Shown piece after piece: positions 48,276-57,891 of a DNA stretch of 64,000 nt. The DNA is taken from NCBI RefSeq assembly GCF_008011855.1, contig NZ_VOUX01000032.1, positions 1-64,000 of the forward strand, written 5' to 3'. The notes beneath the pieces are model-generated. The model saw only the letters and a program-made list of their open reading frames with translations. It had not been told where the DNA came from and ran no database searches. Source of the DNA: Serratia bockelmannii. Its GTDB lineage: Bacteria; Pseudomonadota; Gammaproteobacteria; Enterobacterales; Enterobacteriaceae. Position 1 is the stretch's first letter, and every line of letters begins with the position of its first letter. Both the position numbers and the translations under genes were made by a program.

Positions 48276-48680
48276 ATGAGCAAACAGGCGATTTTGGCGA
48301 ATTACCCCGACGCGGCGCGCTGGGCGTTCGGCGACGGCCCTGCATTAGCCGACGAACTGCTGGGATTGGTGCTGAGCGGGGATAAAACCGCCACCTGCAG
48401 TTCCTATGCGAGCTATCGTCGGGAACAAACCCCGCGGATCGGCGATTACAGCATCGTTCTCGATGGCCGCGGCGAACCGGCCTGCGTGATCAGAACCCTG
48501 GCGCTGCGCCTGGTACGCTACGACCAGGTGACCGCCGAGATGGCGGCCAAAGAGGGCGAAGGCGACAAAAGCCTGGCGTTTTGGCGCCAGGGGCATCAGG
48601 CATTCTTTACCCGCGAGGGGAGCTTTGCGCCGGACATGTGGCTGGTGTTCGAAGAATTCGAACGGGTTGAAACGCTGTGA
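48276..48680 (+). CDS. ASCH domain protein
   Basis: 134 residues, the whole protein being one ASCH domain: LLGLVLSGDKTATCSSYASYRREQTPRIGDYSIVLDGRGEPACVIRTLAL, then GDKSLAFWRQGHQAFF. ASCH domains are RNA-binding folds related to PUA; some members are amidohydrolases acting on acetylated nucleosides such as N4-acetylcytidine. I chose the ATG at 48276 (GGGACAGGA upstream). It is divergent from rlmJ and followed 16 bp later by a HIT gene; neither is at this place in E. coli. Confidence 0.88.
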   Translation: MSKQAILANYPDAARWAFGDGPALADELLGLVLSGDKTATCSSYASYRREQTPRIGDYSIVLDGRGEPACVIRTLALRLVRYDQVTAEMAAKEGEGDKSLAFWRQGHQAFFTREGSFAPDMWLVFEEFERVETL

Positions 48681-48696
48681 ATCACAAGGAGAAAGG

Positions 48697-49158
48697 ATGA
48701 GCTGCATTTTTTGCGACATCGTGGCGGGCAAGGCGCCGTGCCATAAAATCTGGGAAGACGACGACCATCTGGCGTTCCTGTCCATCTTTCCCAACACCGA
48801 CGGCTTCAGCGTGGTGATCCCCAAGGCGCACCACCCGAGCTACGCCTTTGACCTGCCGGACGAGGTGCTGAGCGCGTTGATGCTGGCGACCAAGCGTGTG
48901 GCAAAGCAGCTGGATCGCGCGTTCGACGACGTCGGCCGCTGCGGCATGGTGTTTGAGGGCTACGGCGTCGACCATGTGCACGCCAAACTGATCCCGCTGC
49001 ACGGCACCGCGTCGCTGGAACAGTGGCGGCCGATCGAATCGACCTCGCCGAAGTTTTTCACGCGTTACGAAGGCTATATCTCCTCCCACGATGCGGCACG
49101 CGCCGACGACGAACAGCTGGCGGCGCTGGCCGCCCGCATTCGCCAATGCGCCGTTTAA
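48697..49158 (+). CDS. HIT family nucleotide hydrolase
   Basis: 153 residues. CIFCDIVAGKAPCHKIWEDD is the usual HIT N-terminus with a CxxC pair, and the HIT motif is HVHAKLIPLH at 93-102, with H95 as the expected nucleophile. The third histidine of the canonical HxHxH triad is replaced by K97, a variant seen in one HIT branch. Such enzymes act on nucleoside phosphates or phosphoramidates. AAGGAG precedes the ATG. Pairing with an ASCH gene hints at a nucleotide-related job. Confidence 0.88.
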   Translation: MSCIFCDIVAGKAPCHKIWEDDDHLAFLSIFPNTDGFSVVIPKAHHPSYAFDLPDEVLSALMLATKRVAKQLDRAFDDVGRCGMVFEGYGVDHVHAKLIPLHGTASLEQWRPIESTSPKFFTRYEGYISSHDAARADDEQLAALAARIRQCAV

Positions 49159-49181
49159 GGCACGAACGATCAACGCCGGGC

Positions 49182-49212
49182 ATTGATTTTCCTGTTGCCT
49201 GGCTCCATGTTA
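49182..49212 (+). promoter_or_regulatory. Possible heat-shock (sigma32) promoter of prlC
   Basis: CTCCATGTTA at 49203-49212 resembles the sigma32 -10 (CCCCATNTA), with a weak -35-like ATTGAT at 49182-49187, 15 bp upstream. prlC is heat inducible in E. coli, which is why this was considered. Confidence 0.35.
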
Positions 49213-49276
49213 GAGATTCATACGCATTTTAAGGCTCGCCCCCGTGGCGGGCCCCAACGCTAATCAGGACTGCCCT

Positions 49277-51319
49277 ATGACAAATCCGTTGCTGACCCCG
49301 TTTTCCCTGCCGCCGTTTTCGGCGATCCGCCCTGAAGATATCGTGCCTGCGGTGCAATCCGCGCTGGCGGACTGCCGCGCCGCGGTAGAGCGCGTGGTCG
49401 CGCAGCCGGGGCCGTTCACCTGGGACAATTTGTGTCAGCCGTTGGCGGAGTCGGACGATCGCCTGTCGCGCATCTGGTCGCCGATCGGGCACCTGAACTC
49501 GGTGAAAAACAGCCCGGAGCTGCGCGCCGCCTATGAGCAGGCGCTGCCGTTGCTGTCCGAGTACGGCACCTGGGTTGGCCAGCACGAAGGGCTGTACCAG
49601 GCCTACCGCAGCCTGAAAGACGGCGCGGCGTTCGAGGCGCTGAGCGTGCCGCAGCGCAAGGCGGTGGACAACGCGCTGCGCGACTTCGAGCTGTCGGGCA
49701 TCGGCCTGTCGGCGGATAAGCAGCAGCGCTACGGCGAGATCGTCGCGCGCCTGTCCGAACTGGGTTCCACCTACAGCAACAACGTGCTCGACGCCACCAT
49801 GGGCTGGAGCAAGCTGATTACCGACGAAGCCGAGCTGAGCGGCCTGCCGGAGAGCGCCCTGGCGCAGGCCCAGGCGATGGCGCAGGCCAAAGAGCAGGAC
49901 GGCTGGCTGCTGACGTTGGACATGCCGAGCTACCTGCCGGTGTTGACCTACGCCGACAACCGCGCGCTGCGCGAAGAGATGTACCGCGCCTTCGCCACGC
50001 GCGCCTCCGATCAGGGGCCGAACGCCGGCAAATGGGACAACAGCGAAGTGATGGCGGAAACGCTGGCGCTGCGCCATGAGCTGGCTCAGCTGCTGGGCTT
50101 TGACACCTACGCCGACAAGTCGCTGGCGACCAAGATGGCGGAAAGCCCGGAGCAGGTGATCGGCTTCCTGAGCGATCTGGCCAAACGCGCCCGCCCGCAG
50201 GCCGAGCAGGAGCTGGCACAGCTGCGCGCCTTCGCCAAACAGCACTATGGCGTGGACGAGCTTGAAGCCTGGGACATCACCTACTACGGCGAAAAACAGA
50301 AGCAGCACCTGTTCTCCATCAGCGACGAGCAGCTGCGCCCGTACTTCCCGGAACAGCGGGTGGTGGAAGGGCTGTTCGAAGTGGTGAAACGCATCTACGG
50401 CATCACCGCCAAAGAGCGTAAAGACGTGGAGACCTGGCATCCGGACGTGCGCTTCTTCGATCTGTTCGACGCCGACGGCGAGCTGCGCGGCAGCTTCTAC
50501 CTCGATCTGTACGCCCGCGAAAACAAACGCGGCGGCGCCTGGATGGACGACTGCGTCGGCAGCCTGCGCAAGGCCGACGGCACGCTGCAAAAACCGGTCG
50601 CTTACCTGACCTGCAACTTCAACCGTCCGCTGGGCGACCAGCCGGCGCTGTTCACCCATAACGAAGTGACCACGCTGTTCCACGAGTTCGGCCACGGTCT
50701 GCACCACATGCTGACGCAGATCGATACCGCCGGCGTCTCCGGTATCAACGGGGTGCCGTGGGATGCGGTCGAACTGCCGAGCCAGTTTATGGAAAACTGG
50801 TGCTGGGAGCCGGAAGCGCTGGCGTTTATCTCGGGCCATTACCAGAGCGGCGAGCCGCTGCCGAAGGCCATGCTCGACAAGCTGCTGGCGGCCAAGAATT
50901 ACCAGGCGGCGCTGTTCATCCTGCGCCAGCTGGAGTTCGGCCTGTTCGATTTCCGCATGCACTTCGAATACAGCCCGGAAAAAGGCGCGCAGATCCTGCC
51001 GACGCTGGCGGAAGTGAAGAAAATGGTGGCGGTGGTGCCTTCGCCGAGCTGGGGCCGCTTCCCGCACGCCTTCAGCCACATCTTCGCCGGCGGCTACGCG
51101 GCGGGTTACTACAGCTATCTGTGGGCGGAAGTGCTGTCGGCTGACGCCTACTCGCGCTTCGAAGAAGAGGGGATTTTCAACGCCGAAACCGGCAAATCCT
51201 TCCTCGACAACATCCTGTCGCGCGGCGGGTCGGAAGAGCCGATGACGCTGTTCAAACGCTTCCGTGGCCGCGAGCCGCAGCTGGATGCTATGCTGCGCCA
51301 TTACGGCATTAAAGGATAA
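49277..51319 (+). CDS. prlC: Oligopeptidase A
   Basis: 680 residues, identical in length to E. coli PrlC. An M3 zinc metallopeptidase of the cytoplasm that degrades peptides, including cleaved signal peptides. The zinc motif is H469-E470-F-G-H473. I chose the ATG at 49277 ([20 protein letters not shown]) by homology; the longer frame is not conserved. rsmJ follows after eight bases. Confidence 0.98.
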   Translation: MTNPLLTPFSLPPFSAIRPEDIVPAVQSALADCRAAVERVVAQPGPFTWDNLCQPLAESDDRLSRIWSPIGHLNSVKNSPELRAAYEQALPLLSEYGTWVGQHEGLYQAYRSLKDGAAFEALSVPQRKAVDNALRDFELSGIGLSADKQQRYGEIVARLSELGSTYSNNVLDATMGWSKLITDEAELSGLPESALAQAQAMAQAKEQDGWLLTLDMPSYLPVLTYADNRALREEMYRAFATRASDQGPNAGKWDNSEVMAETLALRHELAQLLGFDTYADKSLATKMAESPEQVIGFLSDLAKRARPQAEQELAQLRAFAKQHYGVDELEAWDITYYGEKQKQHLFSISDEQLRPYFPEQRVVEGLFEVVKRIYGITAKERKDVETWHPDVRFFDLFDADGELRGSFYLDLYARENKRGGAWMDDCVGSLRKADGTLQKPVAYLTCNFNRPLGDQPALFTHNEVTTLFHEFGHGLHHMLTQIDTAGVSGINGVPWDAVELPSQFMENWCWEPEALAFISGHYQSGEPLPKAMLDKLLAAKNYQAALFILRQLEFGLFDFRMHFEYSPEKGAQILPTLAEVKKMVAVVPSPSWGRFPHAFSHIFAGGYAAGYYSYLWAEVLSADAYSRFEEEGIFNAETGKSFLDNILSRGGSEEPMTLFKRFRGREPQLDAMLRHYGIKG

Positions 51320-51327
51320 CCCGACAC

Positions 51328-52074
51328 GTGAGCGTGTGTTTATTGTGTGAAGCAGGCGCCGATCCCGGTGCCTTGTCTGTTTTGGCGCAGCGCTGGCAGC
51401 TGACGTCCGACGACGATGCGCCGATGGCGCTGGTACTGACGCCGGAACGGCTGGAGCTGCGTAAGCGCGACGAGCCGAAGCTCGGCGGGATCTATGTCGA
51501 CTTCGTCACCGGCACCATGGCGCACCGGCGCCGTTTCGGCGGCGGCCGCGGCGAGGCGGTGGCCAAGGCGGTCGGCATCAAGGGCAGCTACCTGCCGGAC
51601 GTGGTGGACGCTACTGCCGGGCTGGGGCGCGACGCCTTCGTGCTGGCGGCGCTGGGCTGCCGGGTGCGGATGCTGGAGCGCAATCCGGTGGTGGCGGCGT
51701 TGCTGGACGACGGCCTGCAGCGCGGCTATCAGGATGCGGAAATCGGCCCGTGGCTGCGCGAGCGCCTGACGCTGTTGCACGCCTCCAGCCTGACGGCGCT
51801 GGCGGATCTCAGCCCGCGCCCCGAGGTGGTGTATCTCGATCCGATGTTCCCGCACAAGCAAAAAAGCGCGCTGGTGAAGAAAGAGATGCGGGTGTTTCAA
51901 TCGCTGGTGGGCAGCGACGATGACGCCGACGGCCTGCTGGAGCCGGCGCGCCGTTTGGCCACCAAGCGCGTGGTGGTGAAACGCCCGGACTACGCGCCGC
52001 CGCTGGCCGACGTGCCGGCGCACGCCGCCACGCTGACCAAAAGCCACCGTTTCGATATCTACATGCCGCTGTAA
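51328..52074 (+). CDS. rsmJ: 16S rRNA G1516 N2-methyltransferase
   Basis: 248 residues matching E. coli RsmJ. The SAM-binding region is [29 protein letters not shown] and the catalytic [18 protein letters not shown] follows. It starts with GTG at 51328, with AAGGA at the end of prlC about 13 bases upstream, so it depends on the prlC transcript. In E. coli the next genes are dtpB and uspA; here a sugar operon and gdhA intervene. Confidence 0.97.
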   Translation: MSVCLLCEAGADPGALSVLAQRWQLTSDDDAPMALVLTPERLELRKRDEPKLGGIYVDFVTGTMAHRRRFGGGRGEAVAKAVGIKGSYLPDVVDATAGLGRDAFVLAALGCRVRMLERNPVVAALLDDGLQRGYQDAEIGPWLRERLTLLHASSLTALADLSPRPEVVYLDPMFPHKQKSALVKKEMRVFQSLVGSDDDADGLLEPARRLATKRVVVKRPDYAPPLADVPAHAATLTKSHRFDIYMPL

Positions 52075-52102
52075 TGTCAGCCGGGCCCGCCGTGTCGGGC
52101 CC

Positions 52103-52705
52103 TCAGTTTTCCTCCCGCAAGCTTTTCCCCACGCCGCCGCCCGGATGCACCGCCAGCAGGGTCTCCTTGTCGTAACCGCTGCGCGCCATCAGGCAGGCGC
52201 AGGCGGCGTCGAAGATCGCCAGCACCAGCACAATTGAGGTGGTGGCCAGCATGTTCAGCGGATCTATCTCCTTTTGCACCCCGGTGGCGATCGTTAGCTG
52301 CGCCGCCTGCGCGATGGCGGAGTGCGGGTTTTCCGTCACCGCGATCAGCGTCACCCCCTTGGCCTGCAGCGTCGGCAGCAGGCGGGTCAGCTCGTCGGAA
52401 TTGCCGCCGCGCGAGATCAGGATCAGCAGATCGTCGGCGCGCAGAAAACCCAGATCGCCGTGCGCCGCGCCGGTGGCGTCGAGGTAGACCGCCGGCCGTT
52501 CCACGCAGGCCAGCATGTGGGCTATCTTGCGCGCCGCAATCCCCGAGGTGCCGACGCCGGTGACGGCGATTTTACCGCGGCAGTCGGTCAGCAGCGCCAG
52601 CAGCCGTTGCCAGGTGCGCGCGTCGAGGCGCTCGCCCAGCTGCGCCAGCTCCTGGCTGTAGGTTTGCCAACCCTGCACGGCCTGCCGCCACTCCTGCTGC
52701 ATCAC
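52103..52705 (-). CDS. SIS-domain sugar isomerase, KdsD/GutQ-like without CBS domains
   Basis: 200 residues, a single SIS domain. IAVTGVGTSGIAARKIAHML, ILISRGGNSDELTRLL and the closing HPGGGVGKSL resemble the isomerase half of KpsF/KdsD/GutQ arabinose-5-phosphate isomerases; the tandem CBS domains are absent. A stand-alone A5P isomerase of this type is known from E. coli CFT073. It is the last gene of the transporter/kinase operon and overlaps the kinase stop by four bases. Acting on the kinase product (ribulose-5-P to arabinose-5-P or a related ketose-P) is inference. Confidence 0.75.
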   Translation of the reverse strand: MMQQEWRQAVQGWQTYSQELAQLGERLDARTWQRLLALLTDCRGKIAVTGVGTSGIAARKIAHMLACVERPAVYLDATGAAHGDLGFLRADDLLILISRGGNSDELTRLLPTLQAKGVTLIAVTENPHSAIAQAAQLTIATGVQKEIDPLNMLATTSIVLVLAIFDAACACLMARSGYDKETLLAVHPGGGVGKSLREEN

Positions 52706-54339
52706 GCCTCCTCCTGCATCAGCTGGCGGTATTTCATGTGGTCGTTGTACAGCTCATGGAACACCCGGTATTTGCGGTCGTAGTAGCTTTTTATCTGGTT
52801 GGTCTGCGGCGTCACCGTCTTGCCGATGCGGCTCATGGCGCTCATCGCCTCCGGCAAGGTGTCGAACACGCCCGCCGCCACGGTGCCCATCATCGCACCG
52901 CCGAGCAGCATCGCTTCGCTTTCCTCCGGCAGCAGCATGGCGCAGCCGGTGGCGTTGGCGTGCTCCTGCACGAAGATCGGGTTCTTGGTGCCGCCGCCGC
53001 TGGCCATGATGGTGTCGATGCTGTAGCCGCTGTGGTTCATGGTTTCGATGATGTGGCGGGTGCCGAGCGCGATGGCCTGAATGGTGGCCAGGTAGTGCAG
53101 CGCCATATCCTCCGGCGTGCGCGACAGCTTCAGCCCGGTCAGGATGCCGGTCAGCGTCGGGTTGGCGCGCGGCGAGCGGTTGCCGTGGAAGTACGGCAGC
53201 ATGTGAATGTCCTGCGTCAGGAAGGCGATATTCTCCGGCTCGCCGGCCATGCGGCGCAGAATGGCGTTCAGCACCTCATAGATGGTCTGCCCCTGGGTTT
53301 TCGCCTGCGCCAGCAGCTCCGGGTAGCACGGGTGCGACTGGATGACGTGGTCGATCAGCGCGCCGGTGGCAGACTGGCCGCCCTCGTTCAGCCAGTATTC
53401 CGGCAGGATCGCCGAGTAATACGGCCCCCAGACGCCGCCGATAAAGCGCGCGGTGCGCGACATCGCCATATGACCGGTGGAGGTGCCGCCGATCAGCGCG
53501 ACGCGGCGGTTGAAGTCGGCCACCTCGCCGGAGACGCCGGTGGCGCCCAGCGTGCCGAGGGTGCCGGCGTGGGCGTCGATGATCGATACGCTCACCGCCG
53601 TGCCGGCGATCAGCCCCATCTCGCTGGCGGCGCGCTGAGTCAGGCCGTGGCCCAGCGGCTCGCCCATCATTTTAACGTCGCTGCCGATCTTGGCCGCGTC
53701 GTGTTCCAGCACGTCTTCCAGCCCGATCTGCTGGAAGTAGCTCTTGTCCCAACGCTGCTCGTGGCCGAGATAGGTCCACTTGCACACCGTCGAGCACAGC
53801 GAACGGGTGGCGTCCTGGGTGGCGCGCCAGGTGAGGAAGTCCGGCAGATCGAACAGGTAGCCGGCGTTGGCCCAGGTGGTGGGCATGTGCTGTTTCAGCC
53901 ACAGCAGTTTCGGCGTCTGCATCTCCGGCGAGATAATGCCGCCGACGAAGTCCAGCACCCGGTGTTTGGTGGCGTTGATGCGCTCGGCCTGGGCGATCGC
54001 CCGGTGATCCATCCACACGATGATGTTCTGTTCGGTGCGGCCGGAGGGGCTGACGGTCAGCGGCTTGCCCTCTTTATCCAGCACCACCAGCGAACAGGTG
54101 GCGTCGAAGCCCAACCCCTTGACCTGGATCGGGTTGATGTCGGCCTGGTTGACCGCGTCGCGTACCGCATTGCACACCGCCTGCCAGATGTTATCCGACG
54201 ACTGCTCGACGAAATCCGCCTTCGGCCGGTACAGATCGATGGCCCGGCTGGCCTGGCCGACCATGCGGCCGTTGAGATCGAATACGCCCGCGCGCGCGCT
54301 TCCGGTGCCCACATCTACGCCAATAAAATAGCTTGCCAT
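52702..54339 (-). CDS. FGGY-family pentulose kinase
   Basis: 545 residues. The N-terminal ATPase motif is FIGVDVGTGSARAGVFDLNG and the second domain has the ATP site IMASGGGTKNPIFVQEHANATG. GLGFDATCSLVVLD, WMDHRA and the central ALIGGTSTGHMA fit the ribulokinase/FGGY carbohydrate-kinase branch that includes D-ribulokinase. It should phosphorylate the ketopentose brought in by the adjoining ABC transporter. It starts 10 bp after the second permease gene. Confidence 0.88.
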   Translation of the reverse strand: MASYFIGVDVGTGSARAGVFDLNGRMVGQASRAIDLYRPKADFVEQSSDNIWQAVCNAVRDAVNQADINPIQVKGLGFDATCSLVVLDKEGKPLTVSPSGRTEQNIIVWMDHRAIAQAERINATKHRVLDFVGGIISPEMQTPKLLWLKQHMPTTWANAGYLFDLPDFLTWRATQDATRSLCSTVCKWTYLGHEQRWDKSYFQQIGLEDVLEHDAAKIGSDVKMMGEPLGHGLTQRAASEMGLIAGTAVSVSIIDAHAGTLGTLGATGVSGEVADFNRRVALIGGTSTGHMAMSRTARFIGGVWGPYYSAILPEYWLNEGGQSATGALIDHVIQSHPCYPELLAQAKTQGQTIYEVLNAILRRMAGEPENIAFLTQDIHMLPYFHGNRSPRANPTLTGILTGLKLSRTPEDMALHYLATIQAIALGTRHIIETMNHSGYSIDTIMASGGGTKNPIFVQEHANATGCAMLLPEESEAMLLGGAMMGTVAAGVFDTLPEAMSAMSRIGKTVTPQTNQIKSYYDRKYRVFHELYNDHMKYRQLMQEEA

Positions 54340-54349
54340 TATTTTCTCC

Positions 54350-55303
54350 TCAGGCTTTTCGATTCTGTAACGCGATAAACAGGATCAGCACGCCGCCCCA
54401 CAGGGCCATGGTCAGGTAGCTGCTGACCCCCAGCAGATTGAGGCCGCTTTCCAACATTTGCAGCACGATCAGCGCCAGCACCAGCCCCAGAATACGGCCG
54501 AAACCGCCGTCCGGGTTAATGCCGCCCAGCACCGAGGCCAGAATGGTCACCAGCAGATAAGATTCGCCGTAGCCGGCCTTGGCCGAGTTGAACTTGGCCA
54601 TCATCAGCAGGGCGGCGCCCCAGCCGAGCAGCGCCGACAGGATATACACCGCGATCTGCACCCGCGCGGTGTTCACGCCGCTGAAGCGGGTGGCCTGCTC
54701 GTTGGAGCCGATCAAGTACAGGCTGCGGCCCAGCGTGGTGTGCTCCAGCAGCAGCCACAGCCCGACCGCTACCAGCAGGAACAGGATCAGCGCCACCGGC
54801 ACGCCGAGCACGGCGCCATTGCCAAGAAATTGAATCGCCGCCGGGAAGCCGGAGATCACCGCGCCGTTGGACAGCAGGATATTCAGGCCGGTGATCAGGG
54901 TCATGGTGCCGAGCGAGGCGAGGATCGGCGAGACGCCGATCCAGGCCACCAGCACCCCGTTCAGTGCGCCGATTGCCACCGCCACCAGCAGGCCGGCCAA
55001 CAGCGCCAGTGCCAGGAACAGCGGCTGGTCGGGATGGCTGACGATGATCGCCGCCATCACCAGTGAACAGGCGTTGGCGCCGGCGATGATCGACAGATTG
55101 ATGCCGCCGGTCAGCATGGTGATGCCCATGCCGAGCGCCAGCAGGCCGAGGATCGGCAGCTGCGAGGCGATCGACTGGAAGTTGCCAAGGCTGAAGAAGC
55201 GCGATCCGAGCAGACCGGCGAACAGCAGCGCCACCGCGATGATGATCGCGCCCTGCAGACGAATGATCCGATCGCTTGGGATCAACCGAGTTAACTGCGT
55301 CAT
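54350..55303 (-). CDS. Sugar ABC transporter permease (RbsC-like), second
   Basis: 317 residues with about ten hydrophobic segments and the family signature ILGLLALGMGITMLTGGINLSIIAGANACSLV plus LASVLGGINPDGGFGRILGLVLALIVLQML. One of two permeases that would form the membrane channel. It starts one base after the other permease's stop codon. Confidence 0.93.
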   Translation of the reverse strand: MTQLTRLIPSDRIIRLQGAIIIAVALLFAGLLGSRFFSLGNFQSIASQLPILGLLALGMGITMLTGGINLSIIAGANACSLVMAAIIVSHPDQPLFLALALLAGLLVAVAIGALNGVLVAWIGVSPILASLGTMTLITGLNILLSNGAVISGFPAAIQFLGNGAVLGVPVALILFLLVAVGLWLLLEHTTLGRSLYLIGSNEQATRFSGVNTARVQIAVYILSALLGWGAALLMMAKFNSAKAGYGESYLLVTILASVLGGINPDGGFGRILGLVLALIVLQMLESGLNLLGVSSYLTMALWGGVLILFIALQNRKA

Positions 55304-55304
55304 G

Positions 55305-56294
55305 TCAGATCTCCTTGAGCAGCTTGCGTTTTTCGTTCCAGGCGGTGGTACTGATGCTGATCAAAATGATCGCGCCGCTGAACACCTGGTGCCAATAGGC
55401 CGAGACGCTGAGCAGCGTCAGCCCGTTTTGCAGGAAGGCCAGCAGCACCACGCCGAGCAGGGTGCCGGTCAACGATCCGCGGCCGCCGCTCATGCTGGTG
55501 CCGCCCAGCACCACCGCCGCCAATACCGTCAGCTCGAAGCCGAGCAGCGAGTTGGGCGCCACCGACTGGGTGATCTGCGCCTGCACCACCGCCGCGACGC
55601 CGGCCAGAATGCCCATGTAGCCGTAGACGCAAAAATGCAGCCGCAGCAGGTTCAACCCCAGGCGCGACGCCGCGTCGCGGTTGCCGCCCATGGCGTAGAT
55701 CTGGCGCCCCAGCCGGGTGCGGTTCATCAGCACGCCGGTGACGACGATGGTCGCCAGCAGGCACAGCAGCGGCAGCGTCAGGCCGTAGTCGTAGCCGTCG
55801 GCGCCCTGGAACGAAAACCAGTTGATGCCGTTCATGAACCAGTCCGGGAAGCCGTACAGCCAGGTGCCGTTGGTGGCGTACACCAGCAGGCCGTAGAACA
55901 GGTTAAGGGTGGCGATGGTGATAATGATCGCCGGCACTTTCAGCCAGTACACCAGGAAACCGTTCACCAGCCCGAGCAGCAGGCCGACGCCAATCGCCAG
56001 GGCGAACGCCAGCGGGAAGCTGCCGCCGTGCTGGATCACCCAGCTGGCCATCACATACTGGGCGATGGCGGTAACCGCCGGGAACGAAATGTCGATGCCG
56101 CCGGCGATCAGCACCACGAACAGCCCGCAGGCCAGGATGCCGAGAATGGCGTAGCTGGTGGCGACGTCGGTCAGGTTGCCGAGCGTCAGAAACTCGTCGG
56201 TGCCGGCGCTCAGGCCGATCGCCAGCAGCAGCACCAACAGGCCGAGATAAAACTCGTGCCGCCCGGCCAGGCGGGCCAATAATGACTTATCCAT
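55305..56294 (-). CDS. Sugar ABC transporter permease (RbsC-like), first
   Basis: 329 residues of the same permease family: YAILGILACGLFVVLIAGGIDISFPAVTAIAQYVM, then LTVLAAVVLGGTSMSGGRGSLTGTLLGVVLLAFLQNGL. The last eight bases of the ATPase gene overlap its start, showing tight coupling. Confidence 0.93.
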   Translation of the reverse strand: MDKSLLARLAGRHEFYLGLLVLLLAIGLSAGTDEFLTLGNLTDVATSYAILGILACGLFVVLIAGGIDISFPAVTAIAQYVMASWVIQHGGSFPLAFALAIGVGLLLGLVNGFLVYWLKVPAIIITIATLNLFYGLLVYATNGTWLYGFPDWFMNGINWFSFQGADGYDYGLTLPLLCLLATIVVTGVLMNRTRLGRQIYAMGGNRDAASRLGLNLLRLHFCVYGYMGILAGVAAVVQAQITQSVAPNSLLGFELTVLAAVVLGGTSMSGGRGSLTGTLLGVVLLAFLQNGLTLLSVSAYWHQVFSGAIILISISTTAWNEKRKLLKEI

Positions 56295-57786
56295 TCACCA
56301 CCTCGGCGATCTGTTGTTCGGTACTCTGGTGCGGCGCGAATTCGGCGATCAGTTCGCCCTTGCGCATCACCATCACCCGATGGCTGTTGTAATAGGCTTC
56401 CGGGATCTCGTCGCAGATCATCAGCACCGCCATGCCCAGCTGCGCCAGATCGCGGGCGATCTGGTAGATCCCCTCTTTGTTGGCGATGTCCACGCCGACG
56501 GTAGGCGAGTCGAGGATCAGGATCTTCGGCTGGGTCGCCACCCATTTGGCGATGGCGATACGTTGGGCGTTGCCGCCGGACAGGGTTTTCACCGGCAATG
56601 CGCTGTCGGACACCTTGATGTTCAAATCGCGGATCAGCCGGTTGACCAGCTCGGTCGCCTTGGCGTGATCCAACAGCCCGAGCGAGGTATGCAGCCGATC
56701 GAAGACGGTGACGATGGTGTTGTCGTAGATCGATTGCTCCATGATCAACCCCTGCGTCAGGCGATCTTCCGACACATAGCCGATGCCGTGGCGCACCGCT
56801 TCGCGGTTGTTGTGCAGCTGCACCGTGCGGCCCTCGATGCGGATCTCGCCGCTGTCCGGCCGCGTCATGCCGAACAGGCTGAGGCACAGTTCGGTGCGGC
56901 CGGCGCCGAGCAGGCCGACGATCGAGACGATCTCGCCGCCGCGCAGCGCCAGATTGACGTTGCGGTATTTTTCGCCGCGGCTGAGGTTGCGCACCTCGAG
57001 CAGCGGCGCTTGTTCAGCCGGCGGCAGCGGCGGCAGCGGGCTGTAATGGAAGCGTTGGCCGGTCATCAGGAACGCCAGTTCATGGCTGTCCAGTTCGCTG
57101 GCCGGCCAGGTGCCCACCAGCTTGCCGTCGCGCATTACGCTGATGCGATCGGCGACTTCCATCACTTCGTCCAATCTGTGGCTGACGAACACCACGCAGA
57201 TGCCGGCCGCCTTCAGTTCGTTAACCACCCGCAGCAGGCCGTCGACTTCCTGGCGGGTCAGCGAGGCGGTCGGTTCGTCCATGATAACCAACCGCGCTTC
57301 GGCGGCGATGGCGCGGCAAATCGCCACCAGCTGCCGATCGGCGATCGACAATTTTTCCACCTTTTTATCGGGATCGATGTGTACGCCGACCCGTGCCATG
57401 GCGTCCAGCGCCGTCTGGCGCATCAATCGCTTGCGCACCCAGAAGTGGCCACCGGGCAGGTAACGGTGGATGGCGATGTTCTCCGCCACCGTCAGGTTGG
57501 GGAACAGCGACAGGTCCTGGTAGATCACCTGTATGCCGTAATAACCGGACAGCTGTGGCGTCAGGGCGTGGAAGAGTTTGCCTTCCAGCGAAATATTGGC
57601 GCCTTTTTCCGGCTGATAGACGCCGGAGATGATTTTAATGATGGTGCTTTTGCCGCAGCCGTTTTGCCCGGCCAGGCAGTGCACTTCGCCTTTATTCAGC
57701 GTCAGGTTGATCTGGTCTAATGCCAGCACGCCTGGGAATCGCTTGCTGATATTCTCCAGGGTGATAAATGCGGGGGAGGCTGTCAT
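56287..57786 (-). CDS. Sugar ABC transporter ATP-binding protein (RbsA-like)
   Basis: 499 residues with two fused ATPase domains. The first has Walker A GQNGCGKSTI and signature KLSIADRQ...; the second has GLLGAGRTEL and LSGGNAQRIAIAKWVATQPKILILDSPTVGVDIANK. In this family the second Walker A is usually degenerate, and here it lacks the GKST core, as expected. It energises uptake through the two permeases downstream. Confidence 0.95.
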   Translation of the reverse strand: MTASPAFITLENISKRFPGVLALDQINLTLNKGEVHCLAGQNGCGKSTIIKIISGVYQPEKGANISLEGKLFHALTPQLSGYYGIQVIYQDLSLFPNLTVAENIAIHRYLPGGHFWVRKRLMRQTALDAMARVGVHIDPDKKVEKLSIADRQLVAICRAIAAEARLVIMDEPTASLTRQEVDGLLRVVNELKAAGICVVFVSHRLDEVMEVADRISVMRDGKLVGTWPASELDSHELAFLMTGQRFHYSPLPPLPPAEQAPLLEVRNLSRGEKYRNVNLALRGGEIVSIVGLLGAGRTELCLSLFGMTRPDSGEIRIEGRTVQLHNNREAVRHGIGYVSEDRLTQGLIMEQSIYDNTIVTVFDRLHTSLGLLDHAKATELVNRLIRDLNIKVSDSALPVKTLSGGNAQRIAIAKWVATQPKILILDSPTVGVDIANKEGIYQIARDLAQLGMAVLMICDEIPEAYYNSHRVMVMRKGELIAEFAPHQSTEQQIAEVVNG

Positions 57787-57804
57787 AACGTTAACCTGTG
57801 CTTG

Positions 57805-57848
57805 CGTAGCGGCCGAAGCCCTGGGCGCAGCAACGCTGCGCCCCTACG
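57805..57848 (-). other. Hairpin between binding-protein and ATPase genes, REP-like
   Basis: GGGCGCAG (57823-57830) pairs with CTGCGCCC (57836-57843), and outer CGTAG / CTACG arms extend it. It sits just after the binding-protein gene, where hairpins protect its mRNA and favour higher expression. The sequence has the look of an interspersed repeat, which I cannot test here. Confidence 0.5.
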
Positions 57849-57891
57849 AGGGTTTAACTACTTTCCCGGTGTGGCGAAATTACGCGAAAAA

